Assembly (NCBI RefSeq): GCF_039941195.1
Contig: NZ_JBDVFA010000027.1
Location: 24,822 to 88,821, forward strand
Source: Aurantibacter_A sp039941195
GTDB taxonomy: Bacteria; Bacteroidota; Bacteroidia; Flavobacteriales; Flavobacteriaceae
Length of the DNA stretch: 64,000 nt
Direction: 5' to 3'
The position numbers and the translations under genes are program-made. Positions within the stretch are counted from its first letter, which is position 1. Each line of letters opens with the position of its first letter. Shown here one piece after another: positions 28,014 to 35,618 of this stretch. The notes beneath the pieces are model-generated. The model made no database searches. It was not told the origin of the DNA and worked only from the letters and a program-made list of their open reading frames with translations.

Positions 28014-28187
28014 ATGAGTGCTTTTTCACAAATAGATTTATTTACCATGATAGGTTTACTTACTTTTTTAATAGCAATGTGTATGATTTTACCATCTTAC
28101 TTTATTGTGAATTACAAAGAAAGAATGAAAAAGAAATCAACTTATTTAACAGCAATCGTATCTAAAAAAAAATCTATAAGAAATTAA
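28014..28187 (+). CDS. Small membrane protein, 57 residues, unknown
   Basis: An ATG frame from 28014 encodes 57 residues: a short polar start, one strongly hydrophobic segment (about residues 10-34, MIGLLTFLIAMCMILPSYF) and a lysine/arginine-rich tail ending KSIRN. It is a plausible single-span inner-membrane protein with a cytoplasmic basic tail. It fills an otherwise empty region between tRNA-Val and the sigma factor gene, has a conserved-looking upstream motif and is followed by a strong hairpin at 28367-28393. It resembles no family I recognise. Its compositional pattern argues for a real gene. Confidence 0.5.
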   Translation: MSAFSQIDLFTMIGLLTFLIAMCMILPSYFIVNYKERMKKKSTYLTAIVSKKKSIRN

Positions 28188-28214
28188 AAAAATTGTTGGC
28201 CTAACTATCTAAAC

Positions 28215-28240
28215 ACTAGCCAGGGCCGAACAATATACAG
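28215..28240 (+). repeat. Dispersed short repeat, copy 1
   Basis: The 26 bases starting ACTAGCCAGGGCC and ending AATATACAG match 21 of 26 positions with 59833-59858 (starting ACTAGCCAAGGCC). Both are in non-coding DNA downstream of or between genes. It may be a member of a degenerate intergenic repeat family. Confidence 0.35.
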
Positions 28241-28366
28241 TGAAAACGACATAAACTAATACTAGCACAAGAATTTAGTAATGTAGTGTTCATAGCAATC
28301 TGAATTGATGTTCCCCCTAATTCTGATTACAAAGTTCCCTCATTAGTTTTGAGTTTTGGTTGTAAT

Positions 28367-28393
28367 AAAGAGCCTCATTTAATGAGGCTCTTT
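28367..28393. terminator. Strong hairpin, probable bidirectional terminator
   Basis: A 27-nt near-perfect palindrome: AAAGAGCCTCATT and its complement around TAA, ending CTCTTT. The T tract is only three residues plus CAATTT, so its efficiency is uncertain. It separates the 57-residue membrane protein from the sigma factor gene. Confidence 0.6.
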
Positions 28394-28447
28394 CAATTTA
28401 TACCGTTTAATCTTACCTTAGTCTTAATATAAGTGACCTTTTTAGGA

Positions 28448-28466
28448 AAAAGGTGTCCAATAATGT
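28448..28466 (+). promoter_or_regulatory. Shared upstream motif, copy 2 (before the ECF sigma factor)
   Basis: AAAAGGTGTCCAATAATGT here matches 16 of 19 positions with 27938-27956. It ends 23 nt before the TTG start of the sigma gene and overlaps an 8-bp hairpin (ACCTTTTT 28436-28443, AAAAAGGT 28447-28454). It could be an autoregulatory promoter element for the sigma factor; this is inference. Confidence 0.35.
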
Positions 28467-28489
28467 AGAAGAAGTAACTAAATTAAAAT

Positions 28490-29062
28490 TTGGAAACACC
28501 AATTGTCACAGGTAAACTTACCGATGAAGAGCTTGTACGTAATATTGTAAAGGATAATAACACCTTATTGTTTGGTGAACTTTATGATAGATACGCTACA
28601 AGAATTTATAACAAATGTTATGGCTTTTCTAAATCACAGAAAGAAGCCGAAGACCTTACGCAAGATGTTTTTTTACAATTGTTTATAAAGTTAGCAAGCT
28701 TTAATGGTAAATCGAAATTTTCTAGTTGGGTCTATTCGTTTACGTATAATTTTTGTGTTAACTACGTTAATAGAAATAGGGAACGAAAAATAAGGGATGC
28801 ATCAGATTCAATTACAGAAAATGATGTAGGAGTTGATGATTCTACGGATGATAGTGGTCTGTATAATATGCAGGCAGAGAAATTGAAACGTGCTTTAGAA
28901 TTAATTGACCCTGAAGACAAGAAACTACTCTTATTAAAATATCAGGATGATATACCTATAAAAGAACTTACGCAACTCCTAGAAATAGGTGAGAGTGCCG
29001 TAAAGATGAGACTTAAACGAGCTAAAGCTCGAATTTTAGAAATATATAAAACATTGGATTAA
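28490..29062 (+). CDS. ECF-type RNA polymerase sigma factor
   Basis: The 190-residue protein has sigma-70 region 2 (about residues 25-95, with AEDLTQDVFLQLFIKL and FSSWVYSFTYNFCVNY for core and -10 contacts) and region 4 (about 130-185, with PIKELTQLLEIGESAVKMRLKRA as the helix-turn-helix). No region 3 is present, which marks the ECF group. Translation must start at TTG 28490: an in-frame stop lies two codons upstream and no ATG occurs before region 2. It overlaps the next small gene by one base (TAATG), implying coupling. That partner lacks a membrane segment, so it is not a typical anti-sigma factor. Confidence 0.88.
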   Translation: METPIVTGKLTDEELVRNIVKDNNTLLFGELYDRYATRIYNKCYGFSKSQKEAEDLTQDVFLQLFIKLASFNGKSKFSSWVYSFTYNFCVNYVNRNRERKIRDASDSITENDVGVDDSTDDSGLYNMQAEKLKRALELIDPEDKKLLLLKYQDDIPIKELTQLLEIGESAVKMRLKRAKARILEIYKTLD

Positions 29063-29244
29063 TGGAAGAACAGAAAAACAATCCGTTTGAGGAATTGGAA
29101 CGTTCAGTACATGAAGTTCCACCGAATATGAAGAGTAAGGTAATGAGTGATATTGCAAATGCAAAATTGGTTATGGATATGGCCGCTCTGTACACATGTA
29201 ATATTAAATCAGCTATAAATGACTCTGTCAAACCAAATAAATAA
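29062..29244 (+). CDS. Small acidic/basic protein coupled to the sigma factor
   Basis: The 60-residue protein begins MEEQKNNPFEELERSVHEVP and continues with a helical segment containing SKVMSDIANAKLVMDMAALY. There is no signal peptide or membrane span. The start overlaps the sigma factor stop by one base, so the two are made together. Similar short genes follow this kind of sigma factor in other flavobacteria, and the position suggests a regulator or anti-sigma-like partner; that role is inferred. The MscS channel gene starts 19 bp downstream. Confidence 0.65.
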   Translation: MEEQKNNPFEELERSVHEVPPNMKSKVMSDIANAKLVMDMAALYTCNIKSAINDSVKPNK

Positions 29245-29263
29245 AACACTAAAAATTAACAAA

Positions 29264-30088
29264 ATGGAACAAATGAACGATTGGACAAAAATGGCAACTG
29301 ACTCCCTAATGGGTATTTTAAGAGATATTGCTGCGGCATTACCCAATATTTTTGGAGCAATTGTGGTTTTAGTTTTTGGTTGGCTATTTATAAAAATAAC
29401 TCGCTTTATTCTTAAGAGAGTATTTAGAATAGCAAAACTTGATACTGTATCGGAAAAAATAAATGATGCTAAACTTTTTGGGGACGGGAAATTCCAAGTT
29501 GATATCAGCAAGATTTTACTAGCCTTTGTAAAATGGATACTAACCATGGTATTTATCATAGTAGCTGCCGATATAATGAAGCTAACTGTGATTTCTCAAG
29601 AAATAGCTAATCTACTGCGCTATTTACCAATATTGCTAAGCGCTATGGTGATTTTTATGGTAGGTTTATTTGCTGCCAAATTAATTAAAAAGGCATTGTT
29701 AGGTGTTTTTGAATCTATGGGATTTAGTGGTGGTAAACTAGTAAGCTCTATTGTATTTTACATCATTGCAATATTTGTAACCATTACGTCTTTGAATCAG
29801 GCTGGTATTGACACCTCATTAATTACTAATAATTTTTCGTTAATTATTGGGGCATTTTTACTTGCATTTGCACTCGGTTTTGGTTTGGGGTCTAAAGATG
29901 TTGTAACCAATCTTCTAAAAACGTTCTATGCTAGAAAGACTTATGTAGCAGGTGATAAAATTAAAACTAAAGATATAGAAGGAACTATTGAGAAAATCGA
30001 TGCGATTTTTATTACTATTAAAACCGAAAAAGGAAAAGTAGTTGTACCGGTTAGTGATGTGGTTGATACTAAGGTTGAGGTTAGTTAA
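29264..30088 (+). CDS. MscS-family mechanosensitive ion channel
   Basis: The 274-residue protein has N-terminal helices of the conserved-TM-helix type (ALPNIFGAIVVLVFGWLFIK near residues 25-44), further helices near 88-150 and 165-185, a glycine/alanine-rich pore helix (LIIGAFLLAFALGFGLGSKD about 200-219) and the MscS beta-domain (FYARKTYVAGDKIKTKD, then EKGKVVVPVSD). It would open under membrane tension in osmotic downshock. An upstream ATG at 29219 overlaps the preceding gene and adds 15 polar residues; 29264 is preferred. Co-transcription with the sigma factor pair suggests an envelope or osmotic stress regulon. Confidence 0.88.
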   Translation: MEQMNDWTKMATDSLMGILRDIAAALPNIFGAIVVLVFGWLFIKITRFILKRVFRIAKLDTVSEKINDAKLFGDGKFQVDISKILLAFVKWILTMVFIIVAADIMKLTVISQEIANLLRYLPILLSAMVIFMVGLFAAKLIKKALLGVFESMGFSGGKLVSSIVFYIIAIFVTITSLNQAGIDTSLITNNFSLIIGAFLLAFALGFGLGSKDVVTNLLKTFYARKTYVAGDKIKTKDIEGTIEKIDAIFITIKTEKGKVVVPVSDVVDTKVEVS

Positions 30089-30093
30089 AAACT

Positions 30094-31368
30094 TTATAGG
30101 AAATCTAAAACTCTTTCTAAAGCCATACCCCTAGAACCTTTGATCAGTATGCTATTCTTTGAAAAATTAGCTTGATTTAAATACTCTTTTAGTGATTCGA
30201 AGTTTTTGAATTTTAGGTTGGTTGTGGTGGTATTTGTGAAATTTTCACCTACTAAAATTACTTTTTCAAATGGCATGGTCTCAGCGAGTTTTGCAATAGT
30301 TTGATGTTCTTGTTTTGCTGATTCACCAAGTTCAAACATATCTCCTAAAATAACAATTTTGTTAGGAGTATCCATTACTTTAAAATTGTTTAGTGCGGCT
30401 ATCATACTGCTCGGATTAGCATTGTATGCATCCAAAATAATTTGATGCCCATTCTTAGTCAGTAACTGCGAACGGTTATTTTCAGGTGCATAAGCGGCTA
30501 TCGCACTATTAATATCTGACGATGTTACATTAAAATACTTGCCTATAACCACAGCGGCACAACAATTAGTGAAATTATAGCTTCCGATTAATTGCGTTTT
30601 AACATTCTCATTTTCAAAACATAATTCAACAAAAGGATTTGCTTCAATTAATTTAATTTTGAAATACTCCTGTTGGTTTTGACTATAACCGTATTTTTTT
30701 ACGTAACTAGTTAATTTTTGATTTTGAATAGGGTCATCCGCATTTAAGAAAATTGATTTTTTATTTGCTATTAAGTAGGTGTATAACTCACTTTTACCTT
30801 TAATAACTCCTTCTTCACCACCAAAACCTTCTAAATGCGCTTTGCCAAAATTTGTGATATAACCAAAATCTGGTAATGCCAAACTGCATAAAAATTCAAT
30901 TTCTTTTTGATGATTTGCACCCATTTCTACAATGGCAATTTCCGTCTCTGGTTTTATAGATAATAAAGTAAGTGGAACTCCAATATGATTGTTTAAATTT
31001 CCAATAGTAGCAATGGTTTTGTATTTTTTAGAAAGAACAGAATTAATCAATTCTTTGGTCGTAGTTTTTCCGTTACTACCCGTTAAGGCAATTATTTTAG
31101 CCTTTGATTGTGTGCGATGAAAAGTTGCTAGCTCTTGTAGCGTTTTAAGGACATTATCGACTAGAATTATTTGATTATTTATAACAAATTCAGCTTCATC
31201 AACAATGGCCAAACTGGCGCCTTTTTTTAAGGCTTCTAAAGCATATTTATTACCATTAAAATTATCGCCTTTTAAAGCAAAAAAAATACAACCCTCTTTA
31301 ATTTTACGTGTATCGGTTGAAACAGTATGATTTTCTATAAAAAGTTGATGTATTTGAGCTGTCGTCAT
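30094..31368 (-). CDS. murF: UDP-N-acetylmuramoyl-tripeptide--D-alanyl-D-alanine ligase
   Basis: The 424-residue cytoplasmic enzyme adds D-Ala-D-Ala to the peptidoglycan precursor UDP-MurNAc-tripeptide with ATP. An N-terminal UDP-binding domain (DTRKIKEGCIFFALKGDNFNG, residues 19-39) precedes the Mur ligase ATP-binding loop ALTGSNGKTTTKE (94-106), the central-domain EMGANHQKEIEFL block (about 148-160) and the C-terminal domain with NANPSSMIAALNNF and GDMFELG. The length is typical. Neighbourhood with gldJ is conserved in flavobacteria. A candidate promoter lies 41 bp upstream. It is convergent with the MscS gene, with 5 bp between stops. Confidence 0.95.
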   Translation of the reverse strand: MTTAQIHQLFIENHTVSTDTRKIKEGCIFFALKGDNFNGNKYALEALKKGASLAIVDEAEFVINNQIILVDNVLKTLQELATFHRTQSKAKIIALTGSNGKTTTKELINSVLSKKYKTIATIGNLNNHIGVPLTLLSIKPETEIAIVEMGANHQKEIEFLCSLALPDFGYITNFGKAHLEGFGGEEGVIKGKSELYTYLIANKKSIFLNADDPIQNQKLTSYVKKYGYSQNQQEYFKIKLIEANPFVELCFENENVKTQLIGSYNFTNCCAAVVIGKYFNVTSSDINSAIAAYAPENNRSQLLTKNGHQIILDAYNANPSSMIAALNNFKVMDTPNKIVILGDMFELGESAKQEHQTIAKLAETMPFEKVILVGENFTNTTTTNLKFKNFESLKEYLNQANFSKNSILIKGSRGMALERVLDFL

Positions 31369-31408
31369 TTGTAATAAAAATTGTAGAAATTAATCACTTG
31401 TGAAAATT

Positions 31409-31416
31409 CAAAGCTA
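31409..31416 (-). promoter_or_regulatory. Candidate promoter (-7 box) of murF
   Basis: On the minus strand TAGCTTTG matches TAnnTTTG and lies 41 nt before the murF ATG, just downstream of the terminator of the preceding small gene. No convincing -33 TTTG is seen at the usual spacing. Confidence 0.45.
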
Positions 31417-31442
31417 CGAGTTTTGAGTTAAAATTATTGTAT

Positions 31443-31471
31443 AAAAAAAGCACCCATAATTGGGTGCTTTT
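31443..31471 (-). terminator. Intrinsic terminator between the DUF6747-like gene and murF
   Basis: AAAAGCACCCA (31446-31456) pairs with TGGGTGCTTTT (31461-31471) around TAAT. Read on the minus strand the stem is followed by a T run (TTTTTTT), so it terminates transcripts from the small gene at 31492-31662. Confidence 0.85.
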
Positions 31472-31491
31472 CATTAACTCGCTCTTGTAAC

Positions 31492-31662
31492 CTACTCAAA
31501 AGCGAAACCAGTCGAAACCCTAAAAACAAATGCGTATAGCATTATGAAATAACTCGCAAGGCAAAACCATGCGAATACCTTTAAATATTGTTTAATAAAC
31601 AGAGACCCCAAATCTCTGAATGCTTCTAAATAAATCTCTTTAATTAATAGTAAGTTTTTCAT
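31492..31662 (-). CDS. Small membrane protein, 56 residues (DUF6747-like)
   Basis: An ATG frame from 31662 encodes 56 residues: a charged amphipathic start (MKNLLLIKEIYLEAFRDLGS), then one hydrophobic segment (about residues 29-48, FAWFCLASYFIMLYAFVFR) and STGFAFE at the end. This matches my recollection of the flavobacterial DUF6747 family, whose role is unknown. It is flanked upstream by 580 bp without genes and downstream by a strong terminator, so it is its own transcription unit. Confidence 0.65.
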   Translation of the reverse strand: MKNLLLIKEIYLEAFRDLGSLFIKQYLKVFAWFCLASYFIMLYAFVFRVSTGFAFE

Positions 31663-32187
31663 CATAAGTATTAAAATTTGGGTTAGAAATTCCTTTTTTT
31701 AGTAGTGAAAAATATCATATTAATCACACTACAATATTAGAAAGAAAATTCTTACTTTTTATTTGAATTTTTCGATGAAATGAACAAAATTAACGATTAA
31801 ATGCACGTGTGCTTGCAATTAGGCTATAAAATCAGCTTTTTGTCGTTTTATTTCCCTTATATACAATAAATGGTTAACCAATTGTTTGTAGGACGTTGAG
31901 CCCTGTTTTTAGTAGTTGATTTTTAAATAGTATGTGCGATAATTAGTATAGAAGTTTAAAAATAGTACAAACTATTTTTAAAATTTGTTTAGAATGCAGT
32001 GCTCTTATTCGTATAGGTTAGTGCATAGCGCAAACGTGGCTTTCTGTACTAGCAATATGTCTTCTAAGTAAGTTTACTTTCTACTTGATATTGGTAGGAT
32101 TGTATTTGTTTAGGTTCTAATTGTTCTGAGGTAATTATTAATAATACAATGATTTTGGTATTATGCCCTAGTCTCGATGATTTTAAG
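31663..32187. other. Gene-free interval between the DUF6747-like gene and gldJ
   Basis: About 525 bp with no open frame of convincing composition, no RNA gene signature and no repeat noticed. It presumably holds the promoter of the small gene at 31492-31662. The AT-rich sequence is otherwise featureless to me. Confidence 0.5.
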
Positions 32188-32220
32188 CAAAAAAAACCCT
32201 GACGATAAATTCGTCAGGGT
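32188..32220 (-). terminator. Intrinsic terminator of gldJ
   Basis: ACCCTGACGA (32197-32206) pairs perfectly with TCGTCAGGGT (32211-32220) around a short loop. On the minus strand it is followed by an eight-residue T run. It begins 24 nt after the gldJ stop. Confidence 0.92.
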
Positions 32221-32243
32221 CAACTTTCTTTTTCAAGCAAATA

Positions 32244-33920
32244 TTATCTTGCCTTCTTACCTCTAGGAGTTTTGTTCTTAGTTTTAGACTTAGAACCTAC
32301 TCTCGACATTGCACATCTAAATCCGATGTAGTCCGTTGCCATATATTGTGGTAAGTAGCGTCTTTGTGCTGGATCTAACCAGTAAGCTCTATCTCTCCAA
32401 GAACCACCTTTAAATACTCTAACTTCATCATTGATTAAAGATGTTCTGTTGTTCGATTTGTCGTATTGTCGAACTAAACTACCTGCTGAGTCACGCTCTA
32501 CTTTATGTCTTGGTGAGTCATACATTTTTCTGGCGTTCGGATCATCTTCGTCTTCTTCATCACTAAAGCGATCAAAGAAACGAGAAGAACCTGCATCACC
32601 ATCACGGTAACCTCTGTTGTCACTAGAATCAAAATTTGTTCTTAAGTAAGTTTCTTGTTCATCTACAGGTACCATTTTAATTTCACCTGGTAAATTCACG
32701 GCTACAATTTTCCCATTTGGTAACGTATCATATACTATAGAATCTCTTAATACATTTACTTTACCATCTTCACCTATTGCAGATTTCATATAAATATTAC
32801 CTCTATAGTAATTGAAATCACTTATTTCATCATCAACTATTGGTCGATATACATCAGAAACCCATTCGGCAACATTACCAGCCATATCATATAACCCTAA
32901 GTCGTTCGGTTTGTATGATTTAACTTGAGCAGTAATATCAGCACCATCGTCAGACCATCCTGCAATTCCGCCATAATCACCTTTACCTTGCTTAAAGTTA
33001 GCTAATTGATCACCTCTACCAACACGATTTCCGTTTCTAGTGTAATCGCCTTCCCAAGGATATTTTTTTCTACCTCTATAATTGTTGTATTCACGTGTAC
33101 CTTGGTTTGCCTGAGCAGCATATTCCCATTCAGTTTCAGTAGGTAAACGATATTCTGGCATAATAACTCCACTACTACGCTTAGCATAAGTAGCTGTACT
33201 ATCTTTCTTCTGCTTTCCTTGCAAAGAATCTATTTGACCATTATAAACAGATTCTGGTCTGTTTAAATATGCTTCTGTACTAAAAGTACCTTGAACTTCA
33301 CCTGAAACAGCTTGGTATTTTGCATCTTTTGCTAGATAACCTTCTTTCTCAAGCATTGCTTCGTTAACACGGTCAGTTCTCCATTCAGCAAATTGTGTCG
33401 CCTGAACCCAGTTTACACCTACTACCGGATACTCTGCATAAGCCGGGTGACGTAAATAGTTGTTGGTCATAGTTTCATTAAAACCTAAACGGTTACGCCA
33501 TACCAATGTATCAGGTAATGCACCTGTATAGATATTCGTGTATTTAGGATTTTCTGGTGGATAAACACTCTTTAAATAATCAAGATACTCCAAGTACATA
33601 ACATTGGTTACCTCTGTTTCATCCATATAAAACGACTGTACGTGCTGCGATGTTGGTGTGTTATTCCAATCGTGCATAACATCATCTTGTACTTTACCTT
33701 TAGTAAACGTACCACCTTCTACAAATACAAGTCCTGGTGCAGTTTCTTGCTCCTTAAAATCTGTATTGAACTGAAAACCGCCTTCTTTGGCATTGATTTT
33801 CCATCCGGTTGCTCTTGATACGTTCTTTGAGGAGCCAGAAGACTTATTACAGCTGGTAACTGTAAAACCTCCCGCTATCACGGCACAAGAAAGTACAACT
33901 TTGATAAACTGTTTTTTCAT
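32244..33920 (-). CDS. gldJ: GldJ, gliding motility lipoprotein
   Basis: The 558-residue outer-membrane lipoprotein (signal and lipobox near TSC, residue 24) has a formylglycine-generating-enzyme-like fold: VFVEGGTFTKG (about 65-75), YMDETEVTNVMYLEYL, PVVGVNWVQATQFAEWRT, RLPTETEWEYAAQANQG, NMAGNVAEWVSD and VFKGGSWRDRAYW. The C terminus is very basic (KSKTKNKTPRGKKAR). GldJ is needed for gliding and stabilises GldK and the type IX secretion apparatus in F. johnsoniae. Length, lipobox, and murF and porV as neighbours support GldJ over GldK. A 16-bp palindrome lies 14 bp upstream of the ATG. Confidence 0.93.
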   Translation of the reverse strand: MKKQFIKVVLSCAVIAGGFTVTSCNKSSGSSKNVSRATGWKINAKEGGFQFNTDFKEQETAPGLVFVEGGTFTKGKVQDDVMHDWNNTPTSQHVQSFYMDETEVTNVMYLEYLDYLKSVYPPENPKYTNIYTGALPDTLVWRNRLGFNETMTNNYLRHPAYAEYPVVGVNWVQATQFAEWRTDRVNEAMLEKEGYLAKDAKYQAVSGEVQGTFSTEAYLNRPESVYNGQIDSLQGKQKKDSTATYAKRSSGVIMPEYRLPTETEWEYAAQANQGTREYNNYRGRKKYPWEGDYTRNGNRVGRGDQLANFKQGKGDYGGIAGWSDDGADITAQVKSYKPNDLGLYDMAGNVAEWVSDVYRPIVDDEISDFNYYRGNIYMKSAIGEDGKVNVLRDSIVYDTLPNGKIVAVNLPGEIKMVPVDEQETYLRTNFDSSDNRGYRDGDAGSSRFFDRFSDEEDEDDPNARKMYDSPRHKVERDSAGSLVRQYDKSNNRTSLINDEVRVFKGGSWRDRAYWLDPAQRRYLPQYMATDYIGFRCAMSRVGSKSKTKNKTPRGKKAR

Positions 33921-33933
33921 AATTACGACTTGA

Positions 33934-33949
33934 GTTCAAACATTTGAAC
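33934..33949 (-). promoter_or_regulatory. 16-bp palindrome in the gldJ leader
   Basis: GTTCAAACATTTGAAC: arms GTTCAAA (33934-33940) and TTTGAAC (33943-33949) are exact inverse complements around CA. It lies 13 bp upstream of the gldJ start codon. It may be a repressor operator or an mRNA hairpin next to the start. The remaining 440 bp up to porV contain no gene. Confidence 0.4.
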
Positions 33950-34389
33950 TACTATTAATGTGTAGTTCGAGAATTGTGTTTTGATTAATTTAAAGGGTCA
34001 CTTTCGGCTAATTAAACGATGAATTGGACATAATATTTTATGGCGTTAAAAAATAATTGTGTAACTATTATTAGTGTAAAGCCTTACTAATCTAATTCGT
34101 CATAAATAATAACGATACAAAACACCATATAGTATGGTTGTTAAGTTTTCTTTTCAATACAGTATTATTAATGTTATTATTTTGTCTTAAAAAATAGAAT
34201 TTCACTATTTACATAAAATAACTTCGTTTTAGCTAATGAGTTGAGTAATGAAAGGTTAAAATATTTTTATATGCACACAAGATATCAAAGAAATGCTCGT
34301 TTACATGTTAACAAGGGGTATCTATAATGCATAAATAGGTATGTTTTTTAATTATTAATTGTTGACCAATTAAATTTACCAATTATAAG

Positions 34390-35541
34390 ATGAAGAAAAT
34401 ATCATTATTAATCATACTAGTTTTTGCTGTAAAATTATCTGCTCAAACTGAACAGCAGCGGGTAATTACCACAGCGGTACCTTTTTTAACAATTGCTGCT
34501 GATGCAAGAGCTGCAGGTATGGGAGATATGGGAGTTGCAACTTCTACTGATGCATTTTCACAACAATGGAACCCGGCGAAGTTTGCATTTGCAGAACGGC
34601 AAATGGGTATCGGTTTAAGTTATACGCCTTATTTAGAAAGTATTATTACAGATATTTCCTTATTAAATGCTAGTTTTTATAATAAGATAAATGACCGAAG
34701 TGCCTTTGCTGTAGGAATACGTTATTTTACACTAGGTGAAATTGAATTGCGACAATTTGCGAATGATCCTGGTTCAACAGTTAAGCCAAATGAATTGGCC
34801 TTTGATGGTACGTATTCTTTGAAATTGAGTCCAACTTTTTCTATGGCTGTCGGCGGTCGATATATTCGGTCGAACCTAAAATTACCACAAGATGCTACTG
34901 TAGATTCTCAAGCGGGAAGTAGTTTTGGTATCGATGTGGCGGGATATTATTATTCTCGAGAAAAGGCTTATAGTAGTTTTGATGGACGTTGGAGAGCTGG
35001 TTTTAATTTATCGAATTTAGGAGGAAAAATTCAATACGACGAAGGTGGGCAAGAGAATTTTCTGCCATCTAATATGAAATTAGGAGTTGGTTTTGATTTT
35101 ATTTTGGATCAGGATAATGTGATAGGTTTAACCACGGAGTTTAATAAATTATTGGTACCAACACCAAAAGATTTTAATGAAGATGGTGTTATTGATGCAT
35201 TAGACAATGATGAATACCAACTAATAGGAGCTTTTAGTGGTATATTTAAATCGTTTGGTGATGCACCAGATGGTTTTGGTGAAGAATTAAAAGAAATGAC
35301 TTGGGCAATTGGAGCTGAATATGTTTATCAGGATGCTTTTATGGTACGTACTGGTTATTTTAATGAAAGTGAAGAAAAAGGTTCACGTAAGTTTTTTACT
35401 TTAGGAGCTGGCTTTCGCTTTAAAATGACACAAATAGATTTATCCTATTTATTTGCAACATCGCAAGTAAGAAATCCATTAGAAAATACATTGCGTTTTT
35501 CGCTTACCTTTAATTTAGGGCAAGAGTATTTTAACGATTAG
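34390..35541 (+). CDS. porV: PorV (LptO), type IX secretion outer-membrane shuttle protein
   Basis: The 383-residue protein has a signal peptide (about residues 1-19) and a FadL-like beta-barrel with the family block PFLTIAADARAAGMGDMGVATSTDAFSQQWNPAK split across residues 30-63. PorV carries secreted substrates from the SprA translocon to the PorU sortase, and many type IX substrates depend on it. It ends with an aromatic strand and QEYFND. gldJ diverges 469 bp away, and cdd and pdhA follow as in other flavobacteria. The PorU sortase gene, usually between gldJ and porV, is not in that gap. Confidence 0.93.
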   Translation: MKKISLLIILVFAVKLSAQTEQQRVITTAVPFLTIAADARAAGMGDMGVATSTDAFSQQWNPAKFAFAERQMGIGLSYTPYLESIITDISLLNASFYNKINDRSAFAVGIRYFTLGEIELRQFANDPGSTVKPNELAFDGTYSLKLSPTFSMAVGGRYIRSNLKLPQDATVDSQAGSSFGIDVAGYYYSREKAYSSFDGRWRAGFNLSNLGGKIQYDEGGQENFLPSNMKLGVGFDFILDQDNVIGLTTEFNKLLVPTPKDFNEDGVIDALDNDEYQLIGAFSGIFKSFGDAPDGFGEELKEMTWAIGAEYVYQDAFMVRTGYFNESEEKGSRKFFTLGAGFRFKMTQIDLSYLFATSQVRNPLENTLRFSLTFNLGQEYFND

Positions 35542-35562
35542 ATTTAAAAAAATATATAATTG

Positions 35563-35588
35563 AACCCTGATGGTAGACCGTCGGGGTT
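35563..35588 (+). terminator. Intrinsic terminator of porV
   Basis: AACCCTGATGG (35563-35573) pairs with CCGTCGGGGTT (35578-35588) through two G-U pairs around TAGA, followed by ACTTATTTTT. It starts 22 nt after the porV stop. Confidence 0.7.
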
Positions 35589-35618
35589 ACTTATTTTTGA
35601 ATACTAGCTTATTGATTT

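Noticed and set aside
27644..28490. Integrated element at the tRNA-Val gene
   Set aside because: No integrase and no duplicated tRNA 3' end seen nearby.
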